Translations under genes and position numbers: made by a program
Source of the DNA: Flavobacterium plurextorum
GTDB taxonomy: Bacteria > Bacteroidota > Bacteroidia > Flavobacteriales > Flavobacteriaceae
Assembly (NCBI RefSeq): GCF_002217395.1
Contig: NZ_MUHD01000045.1
Span: 1-41,008 of the forward strand
Direction of reading: 5' to 3'
DNA length: 41,008 nucleotides
Notes under the pieces: generated by a model
Databases searched by the model: none
What the model was told of the DNA's origin: nothing
The model's input: only the letters and a program-made list of their open reading frames with translations
Shown: one piece after another, positions 17,560 through 26,165 of the stretch
Position numbering within the stretch: position 1 is the stretch's first letter
Layout of the letters: the number at the start of each line of letters is the position of its first letter

Positions 17560-18543
17560 TTATCTTATATAACCCGAAAAATCTTTGTGCTCTTCTTTAG
17601 AAAGTTCTTCTTTAGAAAGTGATCTAAAATAATCATACGTAATTTTCATTCCCTCAGAACGGCTTACTTTTGCTTCCCAACCTAACAGTTCTTTGGCTTT
17701 AGTTGTGTCTGGCTGACGCTGTAATGGATCATTTATTGGCAATGGATGATAAACAACTTTTTGATTCGTTCCGGTAAGTTTTATGATTTCTTCTGCAAAA
17801 TCTTTTATTGTAATCTCATCTGGATTTCCAATATTTACTGGATACACATAATCAGAGTGCAGCAATCTAAAAATACCTTCGACTTGATCATCAACATAAC
17901 AAAATGAACGAGTCTGCATACCGTCACCAAAAATTGTTAAATCTTCGCCACGTAAAGCCTGTCCAATAAAAGCAGGAATCACACGTCCGTCATTCAATCT
18001 CATTCTTGGGCCATAAGTATTAAAAATACGTACAATTCTGGTTTCAACACCATGAAAAGTATGATACGCCATTGTTATTGATTCTTGAAAACGCTTGGCT
18101 TCGTCATAAACTCCTCTTGGTCCAATTGTATTTACGTTGCCATAATACTCTTCGGTTTGAGGATGCACCAAAGGATCTCCATATACCTCCGAAGTTGATG
18201 CTATTAAGATTCTAGCTTTTTTAACTCTTGCCAAACCTAATAAATTATGTGTTCCTAGTGAACCAACTTTTAAGGTCTGAATTGGAATTTTTAAATAATC
18301 TATTGGGCTTGCCGGCGAAGCAAAATGTAAAATATAATCTAAATCGCCTGGTATATGAACAAATTTTGTAATGTCGTGGTGGTAAAATTCAAAATGTTCT
18401 AATTTGAATAAATGCTCAATATTTTTAAGATCGCCGGTAATCAAATTATCCATTCCTATAACAAAATAGCCTTCTTTGATAAATCGATCGCACAAATGTG
18501 ATCCTAAAAAACCCGCTGCTCCGGTAATAAGTATTCTTTTCAT
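17560..18543 (-). CDS. UDP-glucuronate decarboxylase-like SDR epimerase
   Basis: This 327-residue extended SDR enzyme has the NAD-binding GAAGFLG (8-14), catalytic STSEVYGD (116-123) and YDEAK (146-150; Tyr and Lys of the YxxxK motif). The substrate-binding segment FNTYGPRM lies near residue 177. The close match to UXS enzymes (for example TEEYYGNVNTIGPRGVYDEAKR) suggests it makes UDP-xylose from UDP-glucuronate; a related UDP-sugar epimerase is possible. The ATG at 18543 is chosen because the longer reading to 18594 runs into the promoter motif at 18592. It precedes the sugar-phosphate transferase, so it probably supplies its donor sugar. Confidence 0.88.
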   Translation of the reverse strand: MKRILITGAAGFLGSHLCDRFIKEGYFVIGMDNLITGDLKNIEHLFKLEHFEFYHHDITKFVHIPGDLDYILHFASPASPIDYLKIPIQTLKVGSLGTHNLLGLARVKKARILIASTSEVYGDPLVHPQTEEYYGNVNTIGPRGVYDEAKRFQESITMAYHTFHGVETRIVRIFNTYGPRMRLNDGRVIPAFIGQALRGEDLTIFGDGMQTRSFCYVDDQVEGIFRLLHSDYVYPVNIGNPDEITIKDFAEEIIKLTGTNQKVVYHPLPINDPLQRQPDTTKAKELLGWEAKVSRSEGMKITYDYFRSLSKEELSKEEHKDFSGYIR

Positions 18544-18591
18544 AATGATTTTATTGAACCTTTTGTTTTTGATAATGGCTGTAAATATGCA

Positions 18592-18599
18592 CAAATGTA
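18592..18599 (-). promoter_or_regulatory. Promoter -7 element (TACATTTG) for the UXS-GT operon
   Basis: This is an exact TAnnTTTG match on the minus strand 48 nt before the ATG at 18543. It overlaps the alternative start at 18594, which argues for the shorter protein. The -33 is unclear. Confidence 0.5.
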
Positions 18600-18715
18600 A
18601 TAAAATATCTGGCCTTTTAAATTGACTGAAATTTTTACTAAAAAAGAGATTTGACTTTTTTAAGCCAATATTAAATCGCTTTATTCTATTTTTACGATTC
18701 TAAATTTTAAATGTT

Positions 18716-19792
18716 TTGAAAGTTGTACATATTGTTGAGGCACTAGAAGGCGGTGTTTATACTTATTTTAAAGATTTATCAACTTACTTTGGTGATGAAA
18801 AAATAAGCAAAAACATCGAAACCACTATTATTTACAGCAGTAATAGAAATGGTCTTAGTTCTCAAAAGGTTAACGCTGAGTTCTCAAAAAATGTTAACTT
18901 AATAAACCTTAACATGGTTAGAGAAATTTCTCTTACGAAAGATTTTAAATCTATTATTAAACTTACACGAGAACTTAAAAAAATTAATCCTGATATAGTT
19001 CATCTTCATTCTTCAAAAGCTGGTGTTTTAGGTCGGATTTCTTCTTTTTTCTTATTCAAAAAAATACCGGTTTTTTATTCTCCTCACGGATATGTTTTTT
19101 TAAGAACGGACATCTCGAATCGTACAAAAAAGTTTTATTTTGTTATAGAAAAAAGCATTCAGCGAATATTTGGAGGAACAACTGTTGCCTGTGGTGATAC
19201 TGAATTTGAGATTGCTAAAAATATTGGTTCTTCAAAACTCATTAGAAACGGCATTGATATAAATGAAATTCGCCAATACTTGTTACCTCATCAAAATACA
19301 AAATTAACAATTGGAGTATTGGGCAGAATAACTGCCGCAAAAAATCCTAAATTATTTAATGAGATTGCTTTACAATTTCCTGATTTTAATTTTATCTGGA
19401 TTGGAGATGGAGAACAAAACCATTTAATTACAGCACCAAACGCTCAAATTACGGGTTGGATCTTAGATAAAAATGCTGTTTTCAAAATATTAAATTCAAT
19501 TGATGTTTATCTTCAAACTTCTCTTTGGGAAGGTCTTCCAATTGCAATTCTAGAAGCAATGGCGTTAGAAAAACCAGTAATTGCTACCAATATTATTGGC
19601 AATAAAGATATTGTTGTTCCTAATGAAACTGGATTCCTTTTTGACGAAATCAATGAGCTCGATAGTTATTTTGACACCTTAAAAGATCCAAAAACAAGAG
19701 CTGTTTTTGGTGAAAATGCATTAAATAGATGCTGGGATGTTTTTGATAAAACCAAAAACTTTAAACAGCTTTCTGATTTGTACCAAGAATAG
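18716..19792 (+). CDS. Glycosyltransferase family 4 with TTG start
   Basis: This 358-residue GT-B enzyme has the acceptor-side motif VHIVEALEGG at the start and HLHSSKAGVLGR near residue 100. The donor-binding half has GVLGRITAAKNPKLF (about 200) and the family signature SLWEGLPIAILEAMALEKPVIATN (about 262-285, with the E-x7-E pair). The frame opens with TTG at 18716; an overlapping ATG at 18711 reads only MF before TGA, so the TTG must be used or the true start is further downstream. It is alone on the plus strand among minus-strand polysaccharide genes, and its last 32 nt overlap the convergent ligase gene. Confidence 0.88.
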   Translation: MKVVHIVEALEGGVYTYFKDLSTYFGDEKISKNIETTIIYSSNRNGLSSQKVNAEFSKNVNLINLNMVREISLTKDFKSIIKLTRELKKINPDIVHLHSSKAGVLGRISSFFLFKKIPVFYSPHGYVFLRTDISNRTKKFYFVIEKSIQRIFGGTTVACGDTEFEIAKNIGSSKLIRNGIDINEIRQYLLPHQNTKLTIGVLGRITAAKNPKLFNEIALQFPDFNFIWIGDGEQNHLITAPNAQITGWILDKNAVFKILNSIDVYLQTSLWEGLPIAILEAMALEKPVIATNIIGNKDIVVPNETGFLFDEINELDSYFDTLKDPKTRAVFGENALNRCWDVFDKTKNFKQLSDLYQE

Positions 19793-21065
19793 TTTTTTGC
19801 TGCAGCCAATAACTTGAAAAAACAGAAAACCAAAATCCGCTGAAGGCAATACCATCAAATCTAAGCAAAAAATCATCGGTTAAATTTGAAGTAAAAAACA
19901 GAATGAAAAATGAAATTATTATGGCATTTTTCAAATCATATCCCAGATATCCAATACCTAAAATATAGAACATTACTACTAAAGGACCCAGAAATCCGAA
20001 CTTTAATAAAAAATCTAAAAACTGGTTGTGTGTTGGAAATTCGTATTTAGCTAAAAACTGCTGATTGGTTGCTTTAAAATATTTATTTAATTCTGGTTTT
20101 CCATCAGAAGCTCCTACTCCAAAAGGAAGATTTTTAACGGATAATTCCCAAGCTGATTTCCAAATTGAAAGTCTTGTTGCTAATGAATTGAAAGCATAAA
20201 TTTCTGGATGATCAATTTCGTCTAATTTTCCTACTTTATCCATATATGCGAAAGTTACACTAGAATATTTCTCCTTCATATAAGGGTTTTTCTGAATGAA
20301 AACGAACAAAATACTGCCTAATACAAGTAAAGTGGTTATTGCTGTTACTATGATCTTTTTTATGCTGAATCTTGATTTTATTTCGAAAATGAAAACAATC
20401 AAAAAACCAATCAAAGCATTAACAAGTGCCATTCTGGTATTTACTAAAAGAACAAAGAAAAATGAGAGTAAAAAAACAATTATTCGAAGTATTTTAAGAG
20501 TACTTTTTTCTTTATACTGAAAGCTGTAAAACACAAAATAGAATGCACAAATAGAAACAAAGGCCAAATGCATGTTTAAAGCCGGAGCATGAATACCAAT
20601 GCTGCCAGCAAACTTGTAACCCATTTCCCAAAGGTCAATTCCGTTTAAATATTTATTTACTAAGCCAGGATAAACCATGCAAAATCTAGTTAAAAAAAAC
20701 AGTATCATTGTTGTTGTTGCAATACAATAAGTCTCTGCTAATTTTAAAAATTTTACACGCTGATAATTACCGATAATAAAAATTGGAAATAATAGCAGTG
20801 AAGTGCTCTTTTCAACTGCTTTTAATCCTTTAGATAAAGAATCATTGTTCCAAAAAAACAATAATTCTAACAAAAGCGGTGAAGCAATACAGGCAACTAA
20901 AATTAAGGCTGTTTTACTGAATTTTAATTTCTTTACGTAGATTAAATTAAAAATACCAAACAAAATAATAAGCAGCGAACATGGCTTTCTGAATATCATT
21001 GCAATTGCAATCAGACACAAAAAAACATGGAATAATTTATTGAAGTTTTTTTCTGAAAGATTCAT
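19761..21065 (-). CDS. O-antigen ligase/polymerase-family membrane protein
   Basis: This 434-residue polytopic protein (about eleven to twelve helices) has a large periplasmic loop near residues 245-340 containing TRLSIWKSAW, GVGASDG and the HNQFLDFLLKFGFLG motif. The HNxFLxxLxxxGxxG pattern after a big loop is typical of the Wzy_C/O-antigen ligase family (WaaL, Wzy), which polymerises or transfers undecaprenyl-linked glycans. The preferred ATG is 21065 (MNLSEKNF). The 5' end overlaps the preceding membrane gene by 29 nt, so it is in the export operon. Ligase and polymerase cannot be told apart from sequence. Confidence 0.85.
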   Translation of the reverse strand: MNLSEKNFNKLFHVFLCLIAIAMIFRKPCSLLIILFGIFNLIYVKKLKFSKTALILVACIASPLLLELLFFWNNDSLSKGLKAVEKSTSLLLFPIFIIGNYQRVKFLKLAETYCIATTTMILFFLTRFCMVYPGLVNKYLNGIDLWEMGYKFAGSIGIHAPALNMHLAFVSICAFYFVFYSFQYKEKSTLKILRIIVFLLSFFFVLLVNTRMALVNALIGFLIVFIFEIKSRFSIKKIIVTAITTLLVLGSILFVFIQKNPYMKEKYSSVTFAYMDKVGKLDEIDHPEIYAFNSLATRLSIWKSAWELSVKNLPFGVGASDGKPELNKYFKATNQQFLAKYEFPTHNQFLDFLLKFGFLGPLVVMFYILGIGYLGYDLKNAIIISFFILFFTSNLTDDFLLRFDGIAFSGFWFSVFSSYWLQQKTILGTNQKAV

Positions 21066-22101
21066 AGTATAATGCAAAGTAAATTAGTGGAAAAACACCC
21101 ATTTTATGTCGTACTGCGGTACCTAAATCGGGTTCGAAAACTCCTTGTACAATAAAAAAAGAAAAAATAATCAGCAGTATTAAAAGCTCTTTCGAATATC
21201 TTTTTCTATCTGCTAAACATTTTGCAAACCGAACTAATAAGATGTAAAACAGCAATAACTGCCAGATTATAAATATAATTATTTGCGGTGATAATAGGTG
21301 TTTTAAACCGTTTATTGGAATATTGACTGTAAAAAAACCGTAAAATATACCAATGGTTTCTCCATACCATGTATCTGTCTGAACAGGAGAAATAATAATA
21401 GAATTGGCATCGGCAGAACCTATACGCTCATTATTCACAACTTCACGACTTATTTCTGAAAGGTATTTTCCTTTTAAAATACCATGACTAAAAGATAAAA
21501 AAACTGCAATTAGCAAACCATAAAACAGTGTGGTGATCGTTTTACTTTTAAAACTTACTAAGCTTACTAAATACATTCCGCCGCCAATAACTGGAATTAA
21601 AAGATAATAAGGACGAAAAAACACTCCAAAAATCAACAATAAAAGTACCGTGTATATAATTGTTCTTTTTAACGAAATTTGTTCGTTTAAGCACATAAAA
21701 ACGATTGGAGAGAGATACAAAAAGGTTATAAACTCTTTTGACGGCATTGACACAAAAATGGCAATCATTAAAAATGCCATATAAACCAAAATGTTCTTGA
21801 CATTGAGCTTTTCAAAATGATCTGGAATACCTATTTTGTACAAAACATACATTAAAATAGGAACCTGAATTAAAGCAATGACTGGGAAAGGTAAATAACG
21901 CAGTCCGGAAATTTTATACAATAAAATCGAAACAGGATAGCTTCCAACATATCCAATTTCATTTCCTTTATCGAAGGCAATAATTGCAGCGTCGTAAAAA
22001 AACTTGGGAGGCAAAATAAAAAAAGCTGCCGCCGCAACTGCTAAATTAGCTGTTGCAATGAGCAAAAATGCTGCTTTGCTTTTTTCTATTTTGGTTTTCA
22101 T
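21037..22101 (-). CDS. Polytopic membrane protein, probably Wzy-type polymerase
   Basis: This 354-residue protein has about ten hydrophobic helices. Loops include GNEIGYVGSYPVSILLYK (about 46-63) and MPSKEFITFLYLSPIVF (about 119-135). The SKE/P-x-F pattern before a helix, the overall size and the position in a Wzx/Wzy/Wzz region recall polysaccharide polymerases of the EpsG-like kind, but similarity is weak and no family is certain. It starts 18 nt after the flippase stop and overlaps the next gene, so it belongs to the same operon. Two polymerase-like proteins side by side suggest one is the polymerase and the other a ligase. Confidence 0.7.
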   Translation of the reverse strand: MKTKIEKSKAAFLLIATANLAVAAAAFFILPPKFFYDAAIIAFDKGNEIGYVGSYPVSILLYKISGLRYLPFPVIALIQVPILMYVLYKIGIPDHFEKLNVKNILVYMAFLMIAIFVSMPSKEFITFLYLSPIVFMCLNEQISLKRTIIYTVLLLLIFGVFFRPYYLLIPVIGGGMYLVSLVSFKSKTITTLFYGLLIAVFLSFSHGILKGKYLSEISREVVNNERIGSADANSIIISPVQTDTWYGETIGIFYGFFTVNIPINGLKHLLSPQIIIFIIWQLLLFYILLVRFAKCLADRKRYSKELLILLIIFSFFIVQGVFEPDLGTAVRHKMGVFPLIYFALYYESFRKKLQ

Positions 22102-22119
22102 CTATAGATTCTCTGTTTA

Positions 22120-23424
22120 TTAATGTAAAAAAATCAATATTTTATCTTTTCGATAAATAATTAAAGCTACAACGCTATTCCAAAAAATAGAACTCGAAAC
22201 AAATGCAATTGCCGCACCAACCATTCCATACTCAGGAATTAAAAATCGGTTTAAAAGAAAGTTAATAACTACTGCCGCAATTAAAACAATCTGAAAAATA
22301 TGCTGTCTTCCCGTCATATTCAAATAAACCGGCGCAGACCCAAAAGCGGAGCAAATACCTTGACCAATTATTAAAATTAAAAAAGCTTCTTTTGCAACAA
22401 CATATTGATGTCCGAAAAAAGACAATACATACTCAGAAAACAAGCTGATAATAACTATTACCGGAAATGTGATTCCGAAAATTAAACGAACACTATTTCG
22501 TAAAATTCTTTTTAATTCTTCTTTATTGTCTTTCGCAAAAAACTCTGCAATTTTTGCTGAAACAGTAATATTAATAGTTAAAATTATTACCGAAACAATG
22601 GTCATTACTTTAAAACCAACAGAATAAAAAGCAACGGTTTCATCATTTCGATACTTCTTTAAAAACATAATATCAAAACTCATTAAAAGAAACATTGCCA
22701 TTCCGCTTATAGCAATTGGGTACGATTTTAAGAATACTTCTTTATGCGAAAAACTATCGTTACCTTCTGTGACTGTAAGCTCTTTAAAATAAATAAAAAC
22801 ATATACAGAACTAATAATTGAAAGCAAAACAAACCCAATCAAAAAAACATCAACCAAGCAGGTTTCTTTGTGCCAGTAAAATAAAATAATCGAACCTGCG
22901 ATTAATGGAACATATTTAACAACATTTCTAAACAATTCAGCCGTATATAATTTATCTAAAGCTCTGAAAATTTCAGTATTTAAAGTCGAAATTCCATAAA
23001 AAAACAACGTTGCTGTGCCTTTTAATAAAATGGAATAAACCTCATTATCTGAAAAGTAATTGTTTATTATTTCTTTACGGATTGCAGCAACAATAACAAT
23101 CGCGGCAATTGAAGTTACAAAAAGCATTGTAACCATTTTAAAGTAAATTTTTTTTAATTGTTCAAGTCCTCCAGTGCCCGCCAATCTGCCTTTAAAATAC
23201 AAAATAGACTGATCGAAACCCAGTAAACATATACTTCCGATGGCTAAAAGAAAGGAACGTGCAAAATCATACTGCCCTACTAATTTAGGACTGTAAAATT
23301 TTGTTAGAAATATGGTGAAACCAAAAAGTAAAACAACTCCAAAAATCCTCAAAAACAAAGTACTCAGACTTTGTTTTAAAAATGCATTTTGCGAAATTCT
23401 CTCAAAGATTTTATTCGTTTTCAA
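22120..23424 (-). CDS. Wzx-type oligosaccharide flippase
   Basis: This 434-residue polytopic protein has about twelve to fourteen helices and begins QNAFLKQSLSTLFLRIFGVVLLFGFTIFLTKFYSP. That N-terminal pattern (helix 1 plus F..K.y.p...G.y) is seen in MATE/MOP-type polysaccharide flippases, as is the GMVGAAIAFVSSSIFWN motif near the C-terminus. It moves undecaprenyl-linked repeat units across the inner membrane. The start is a TTG (no ATG is near), 7 nt after the Wzz-like stop. The order Wzz-Wzx-Wzy-like-ligase gives a coherent Wzx/Wzy assembly operon. Confidence 0.88.
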   Translation of the reverse strand: MKTNKIFERISQNAFLKQSLSTLFLRIFGVVLLFGFTIFLTKFYSPKLVGQYDFARSFLLAIGSICLLGFDQSILYFKGRLAGTGGLEQLKKIYFKMVTMLFVTSIAAIVIVAAIRKEIINNYFSDNEVYSILLKGTATLFFYGISTLNTEIFRALDKLYTAELFRNVVKYVPLIAGSIILFYWHKETCLVDVFLIGFVLLSIISSVYVFIYFKELTVTEGNDSFSHKEVFLKSYPIAISGMAMFLLMSFDIMFLKKYRNDETVAFYSVGFKVMTIVSVIILTINITVSAKIAEFFAKDNKEELKRILRNSVRLIFGITFPVIVIISLFSEYVLSFFGHQYVVAKEAFLILIIGQGICSAFGSAPVYLNMTGRQHIFQIVLIAAVVINFLLNRFLIPEYGMVGAAIAFVSSSIFWNSVVALIIYRKDKILIFLH

Positions 23425-23431
23425 TGCGTCG

Positions 23432-24418
23432 TTATTTAATCTGAGATTTTAAAAGCTGACTGTTGTAGAATTTTTTGAATAAATGCACAAAAACAAAAAG
23501 GAAAATAAAGATTAAAGGAAGCAAAATTTTAAAATTACCATTTGTAAGCTTTACAATATTTATGTTCAAAGTTGTAGTAATCTCTTTAATTGCTTTATCG
23601 TAATTCACCAGCTTTAGTCTATTTCTTCCTTGATCAACTATTAAATACTGTTTTGATTTAATTAGATCATTAAGTTGCGTATTCTCATTATAATAAACCA
23701 ATTTATCGTTTTTTGGCCCATTTTTAACTGTGCTCGAAAAACCATTTAAAACATCGTCAATTTGAGCAATGATAGTATCATTTTTAGCAATTTGCTGTTC
23801 TAAGTTTTTATATCCTATTTTTTGAAGTGTATTAAAATACTCCGAACTGTTTAAATACTGCATCAATGGTGCAACTATTTCTTTTTCATCAGCTTCTTTG
23901 TTTGATACAAACGAAATAGTATGAAAAGTATAATTTTTGCTCGTTATATTATCTTCTAAAACTTTTTTTACTTCACCAACCTCAGCCATTAATTTTATGA
24001 GTTCAAAGTTTTGCTCTTTGTCTTCGATAAATTTATAAACGTCGGCGATTGGTTTAATTTCAATTTTTTTGATTGCTTTTGGATTCGAAATTCCAACAAC
24101 CTTTTTTAAGAAAACTGTATCTCCAGAGACAATTTTAGACTCGATTAAATCTATTTTTGAATATAAGTAATCAACACTGCCAAAATTGGGTGTCACAATA
24201 ACCTCATTTTCAAACGTTTTTTTGTTTGAATCCAAAAACCACCCCAAGCCAAATCCAACAACAACCAAAATCAATACAATTATCCAGTTTCTAATAAAAA
24301 ACTGAATTGATTTAAAAATAGAGGCATTTATTCTATCAAAAAAATTCCTGATTGTTTTCGATAAATCAAAAATATCAATTTCCTGATCTGAATTGTTTTG
24401 GGGTACTTTTGTACTCAT
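23432..24418 (-). CDS. Wzz-like chain-length determinant (no kinase domain)
   Basis: This 328-residue protein has two transmembrane helices, near residues 45-64 (WIIVLILVVVGFGLGWFL) and 296-314, flanking a periplasmic domain of about 230 residues with predicted coiled-coil helices. That topology is the polysaccharide co-polymerase (Wzz/PCP) plan, though the sequence is divergent and the usual proline-rich motif before TM2 is not evident. There is no cytoplasmic tyrosine kinase domain. The ATG lies 9 nt after the stop of the phosphorylase-like gene and 7 nt before the flippase start, so it is inside the operon. Confidence 0.7.
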   Translation of the reverse strand: MSTKVPQNNSDQEIDIFDLSKTIRNFFDRINASIFKSIQFFIRNWIIVLILVVVGFGLGWFLDSNKKTFENEVIVTPNFGSVDYLYSKIDLIESKIVSGDTVFLKKVVGISNPKAIKKIEIKPIADVYKFIEDKEQNFELIKLMAEVGEVKKVLEDNITSKNYTFHTISFVSNKEADEKEIVAPLMQYLNSSEYFNTLQKIGYKNLEQQIAKNDTIIAQIDDVLNGFSSTVKNGPKNDKLVYYNENTQLNDLIKSKQYLIVDQGRNRLKLVNYDKAIKEITTTLNINIVKLTNGNFKILLPLIFIFLFVFVHLFKKFYNSQLLKSQIK

Positions 24419-24427
24419 TTACGTTTT

Positions 24428-26107
24428 TTATTTTACGTTGAAAATTTGTTCTAAAATTTTAATAGTAATCAAATAAGTTGGTTTAACACCAGTTGTTCCT
24501 AGTCCGCCAGAAGCCAAAGTACTTCCCGTTTCTAATGGATTATCTGAAGCGTAATAAGCATAACGAACTTTTATATCGTGCGGCACACTTTTTCTAATTT
24601 TTGAAGCTGATTGTATCGCTTTTTGGTAATAAGATCCTTCCATTTCAAGACCAATTACACCCCAAGTAGATTCGTGGAAAAATTTCAACAAATCTCTATT
24701 TTGCAAAGATGTTCCTAAAACAGTAACCATTGCACCTTCAAAAACTGCAATATCGTTTCCTTCAAACATGGCGCCTGTTAATTCATTTTCAAAGAAATAA
24801 TTATCAGCCGTTCCTTCATTTATGTGAGCTGTAGGAATCATAATATCGCCTTTTCCTCCTTCAAGAATTCCAGCTTTACCCATTATCGAAACTGATTTTA
24901 CGTTTAGTAACGTTTCTTTTTTAAATGGTTTTAAAAGCTCGTCAATAGTTTCATAAGCCTGCTCACCAAATGCATAATCCATTACGATAATTACTGGTTT
25001 TTCATCACCAATTTTAGCTTCAGAAAATGCTGTTTTTGACCAATCGATTTTTGCTGTATCAAAAATTTGAACATCTATATTAGTTCCCGAAGTATCAGGA
25101 AGTGAAATCATTCCGTTTTTCAAAGCCAATTCTTCAACATGACCTCTAATTTCTTTTGAGCCTGAGTTGCTTAATTCTTCATAAATAAAGAAATCTGTTT
25201 TTCCTTTAAATTTTGTTTTCAGCAAAGGCGTTGCAAAAATCGAGTTCATCACACTGTGCATATTAGCACTAATTACATGAATTGGTCTTTTTAGAAGATC
25301 ATTTGCTTTTAAAACTTCTTTGATATTTGTTGCCCAGATTTCTCCATGAATATGGTGTCCTAAACGCTCGCGTAAAACAGGACTGAAAGTAATTGTACGT
25401 TTATTGTTTTCAACAATTTCTTCGATTGCTAGTTTTCCTAACCAGTAAATAACGTGCAGAAAACGATCAGGTGCATTTTCAGAACCAAAAGCATCATAAA
25501 TGTCCAAAACCTCTTCAAAAGTTCGGCCTAAAATGTTTGCAACGTGCGAAATCGCTTTTTCTTTTTCAATCTGCGCCAGCTTTTTAGTCTGCATTACAGC
25601 TTGTTCTAATTTAAGCCAATCGCGAGAAACCTCTCCCCCGTCGTCTAATAAAACTCTATTTTTAATTTTATGCGATTCGATAAAAATAAAAGTCAAATGC
25701 GTCAGAATATCGTAAATATCAGAACGTCCGCGCGTGATTTCAACATTCATTTGTTCTTCATCGATTCGGTAACAGTTTCTTCTTCTTTTTGGAGGAACAA
25801 TTGGCTGAAAATGCGATTTAGAATAACCTTCGTCTGAAGTTAAATTGATGAACCTGCATTGTTCGATTCCTATTGGTAAACGTTCTATAACGTATAAAAG
25901 CCCATTTAATTCTACTTTTTCTTCGGCAATATTCCCATAAATTTCTGGGCGTAAAGCCAATAATGACTCTCTTAAACTATCACCCGAAACTCCCATTGGT
26001 TTATAAAAACCACGGTTGAATAAGTGACGCATTGTAATGTACATTTTTTCTATAGCTGCAGATGATTCCTGAGCTCTTGATCTTGATATATGTTTAGTTT
26101 CTTTCAT
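24428..26107 (-). CDS. Uncharacterised protein (DUF6909-like) with phosphorylase-like C-terminal half
   Basis: This 559-residue soluble protein has no signal peptide. I recall it as a conserved Bacteroidota family (DUF6909), name not certain. The N-terminal half is helical with a basic patch (PPKRRRNCYRI, about 107). The C-terminal half (from about residue 290) reads like a nucleoside phosphorylase/AMP nucleosidase: KSVSIMGKAGILEGGKGDIMIPTA, VTVLGTSLQNRD, GLEMEG and a following YASDNP. These match in order the phosphate loop/GDxxIP, the base-pocket MEG and the catalytic Asp of that superfamily. It starts 14 nt after a perfect hairpin and runs straight (9 nt) into the Wzz-like gene. Function is unknown. 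Confidence 0.8.
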   Translation of the reverse strand: MKETKHISRSRAQESSAAIEKMYITMRHLFNRGFYKPMGVSGDSLRESLLALRPEIYGNIAEEKVELNGLLYVIERLPIGIEQCRFINLTSDEGYSKSHFQPIVPPKRRRNCYRIDEEQMNVEITRGRSDIYDILTHLTFIFIESHKIKNRVLLDDGGEVSRDWLKLEQAVMQTKKLAQIEKEKAISHVANILGRTFEEVLDIYDAFGSENAPDRFLHVIYWLGKLAIEEIVENNKRTITFSPVLRERLGHHIHGEIWATNIKEVLKANDLLKRPIHVISANMHSVMNSIFATPLLKTKFKGKTDFFIYEELSNSGSKEIRGHVEELALKNGMISLPDTSGTNIDVQIFDTAKIDWSKTAFSEAKIGDEKPVIIVMDYAFGEQAYETIDELLKPFKKETLLNVKSVSIMGKAGILEGGKGDIMIPTAHINEGTADNYFFENELTGAMFEGNDIAVFEGAMVTVLGTSLQNRDLLKFFHESTWGVIGLEMEGSYYQKAIQSASKIRKSVPHDIKVRYAYYASDNPLETGSTLASGGLGTTGVKPTYLITIKILEQIFNVK

Positions 26108-26120
26108 ATTTTTTTATTTT

Positions 26121-26162
26121 TAAATGCTTCTAAAAGATAAATATATCTTTTAGAAGCATTTA
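26121..26162 (-). promoter_or_regulatory. Perfect 19-bp hairpin between lipoprotein and phosphorylase-like gene
   Basis: A 19-bp perfect inverted repeat (TAAATGCTTCTAAAAGATA and its complement) surrounds a 4-nt loop, 14 nt before the ATG at 26107 and 4 nt past the lipoprotein stop. In the transcription direction it is followed by an A-rich run (no U-run), so it is not a standard intrinsic terminator. It could act as an attenuator, a 3'-end/processing barrier, or a binding site controlling the downstream polysaccharide operon. Confidence 0.75.
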
Positions 26163-26165
26163 GTC

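Noticed and set aside
18544..18594. Longer N-terminus for the UXS-like protein
   Set aside because: The additional residues match no SDR start and the sequence overlaps a TACATTTG promoter element.
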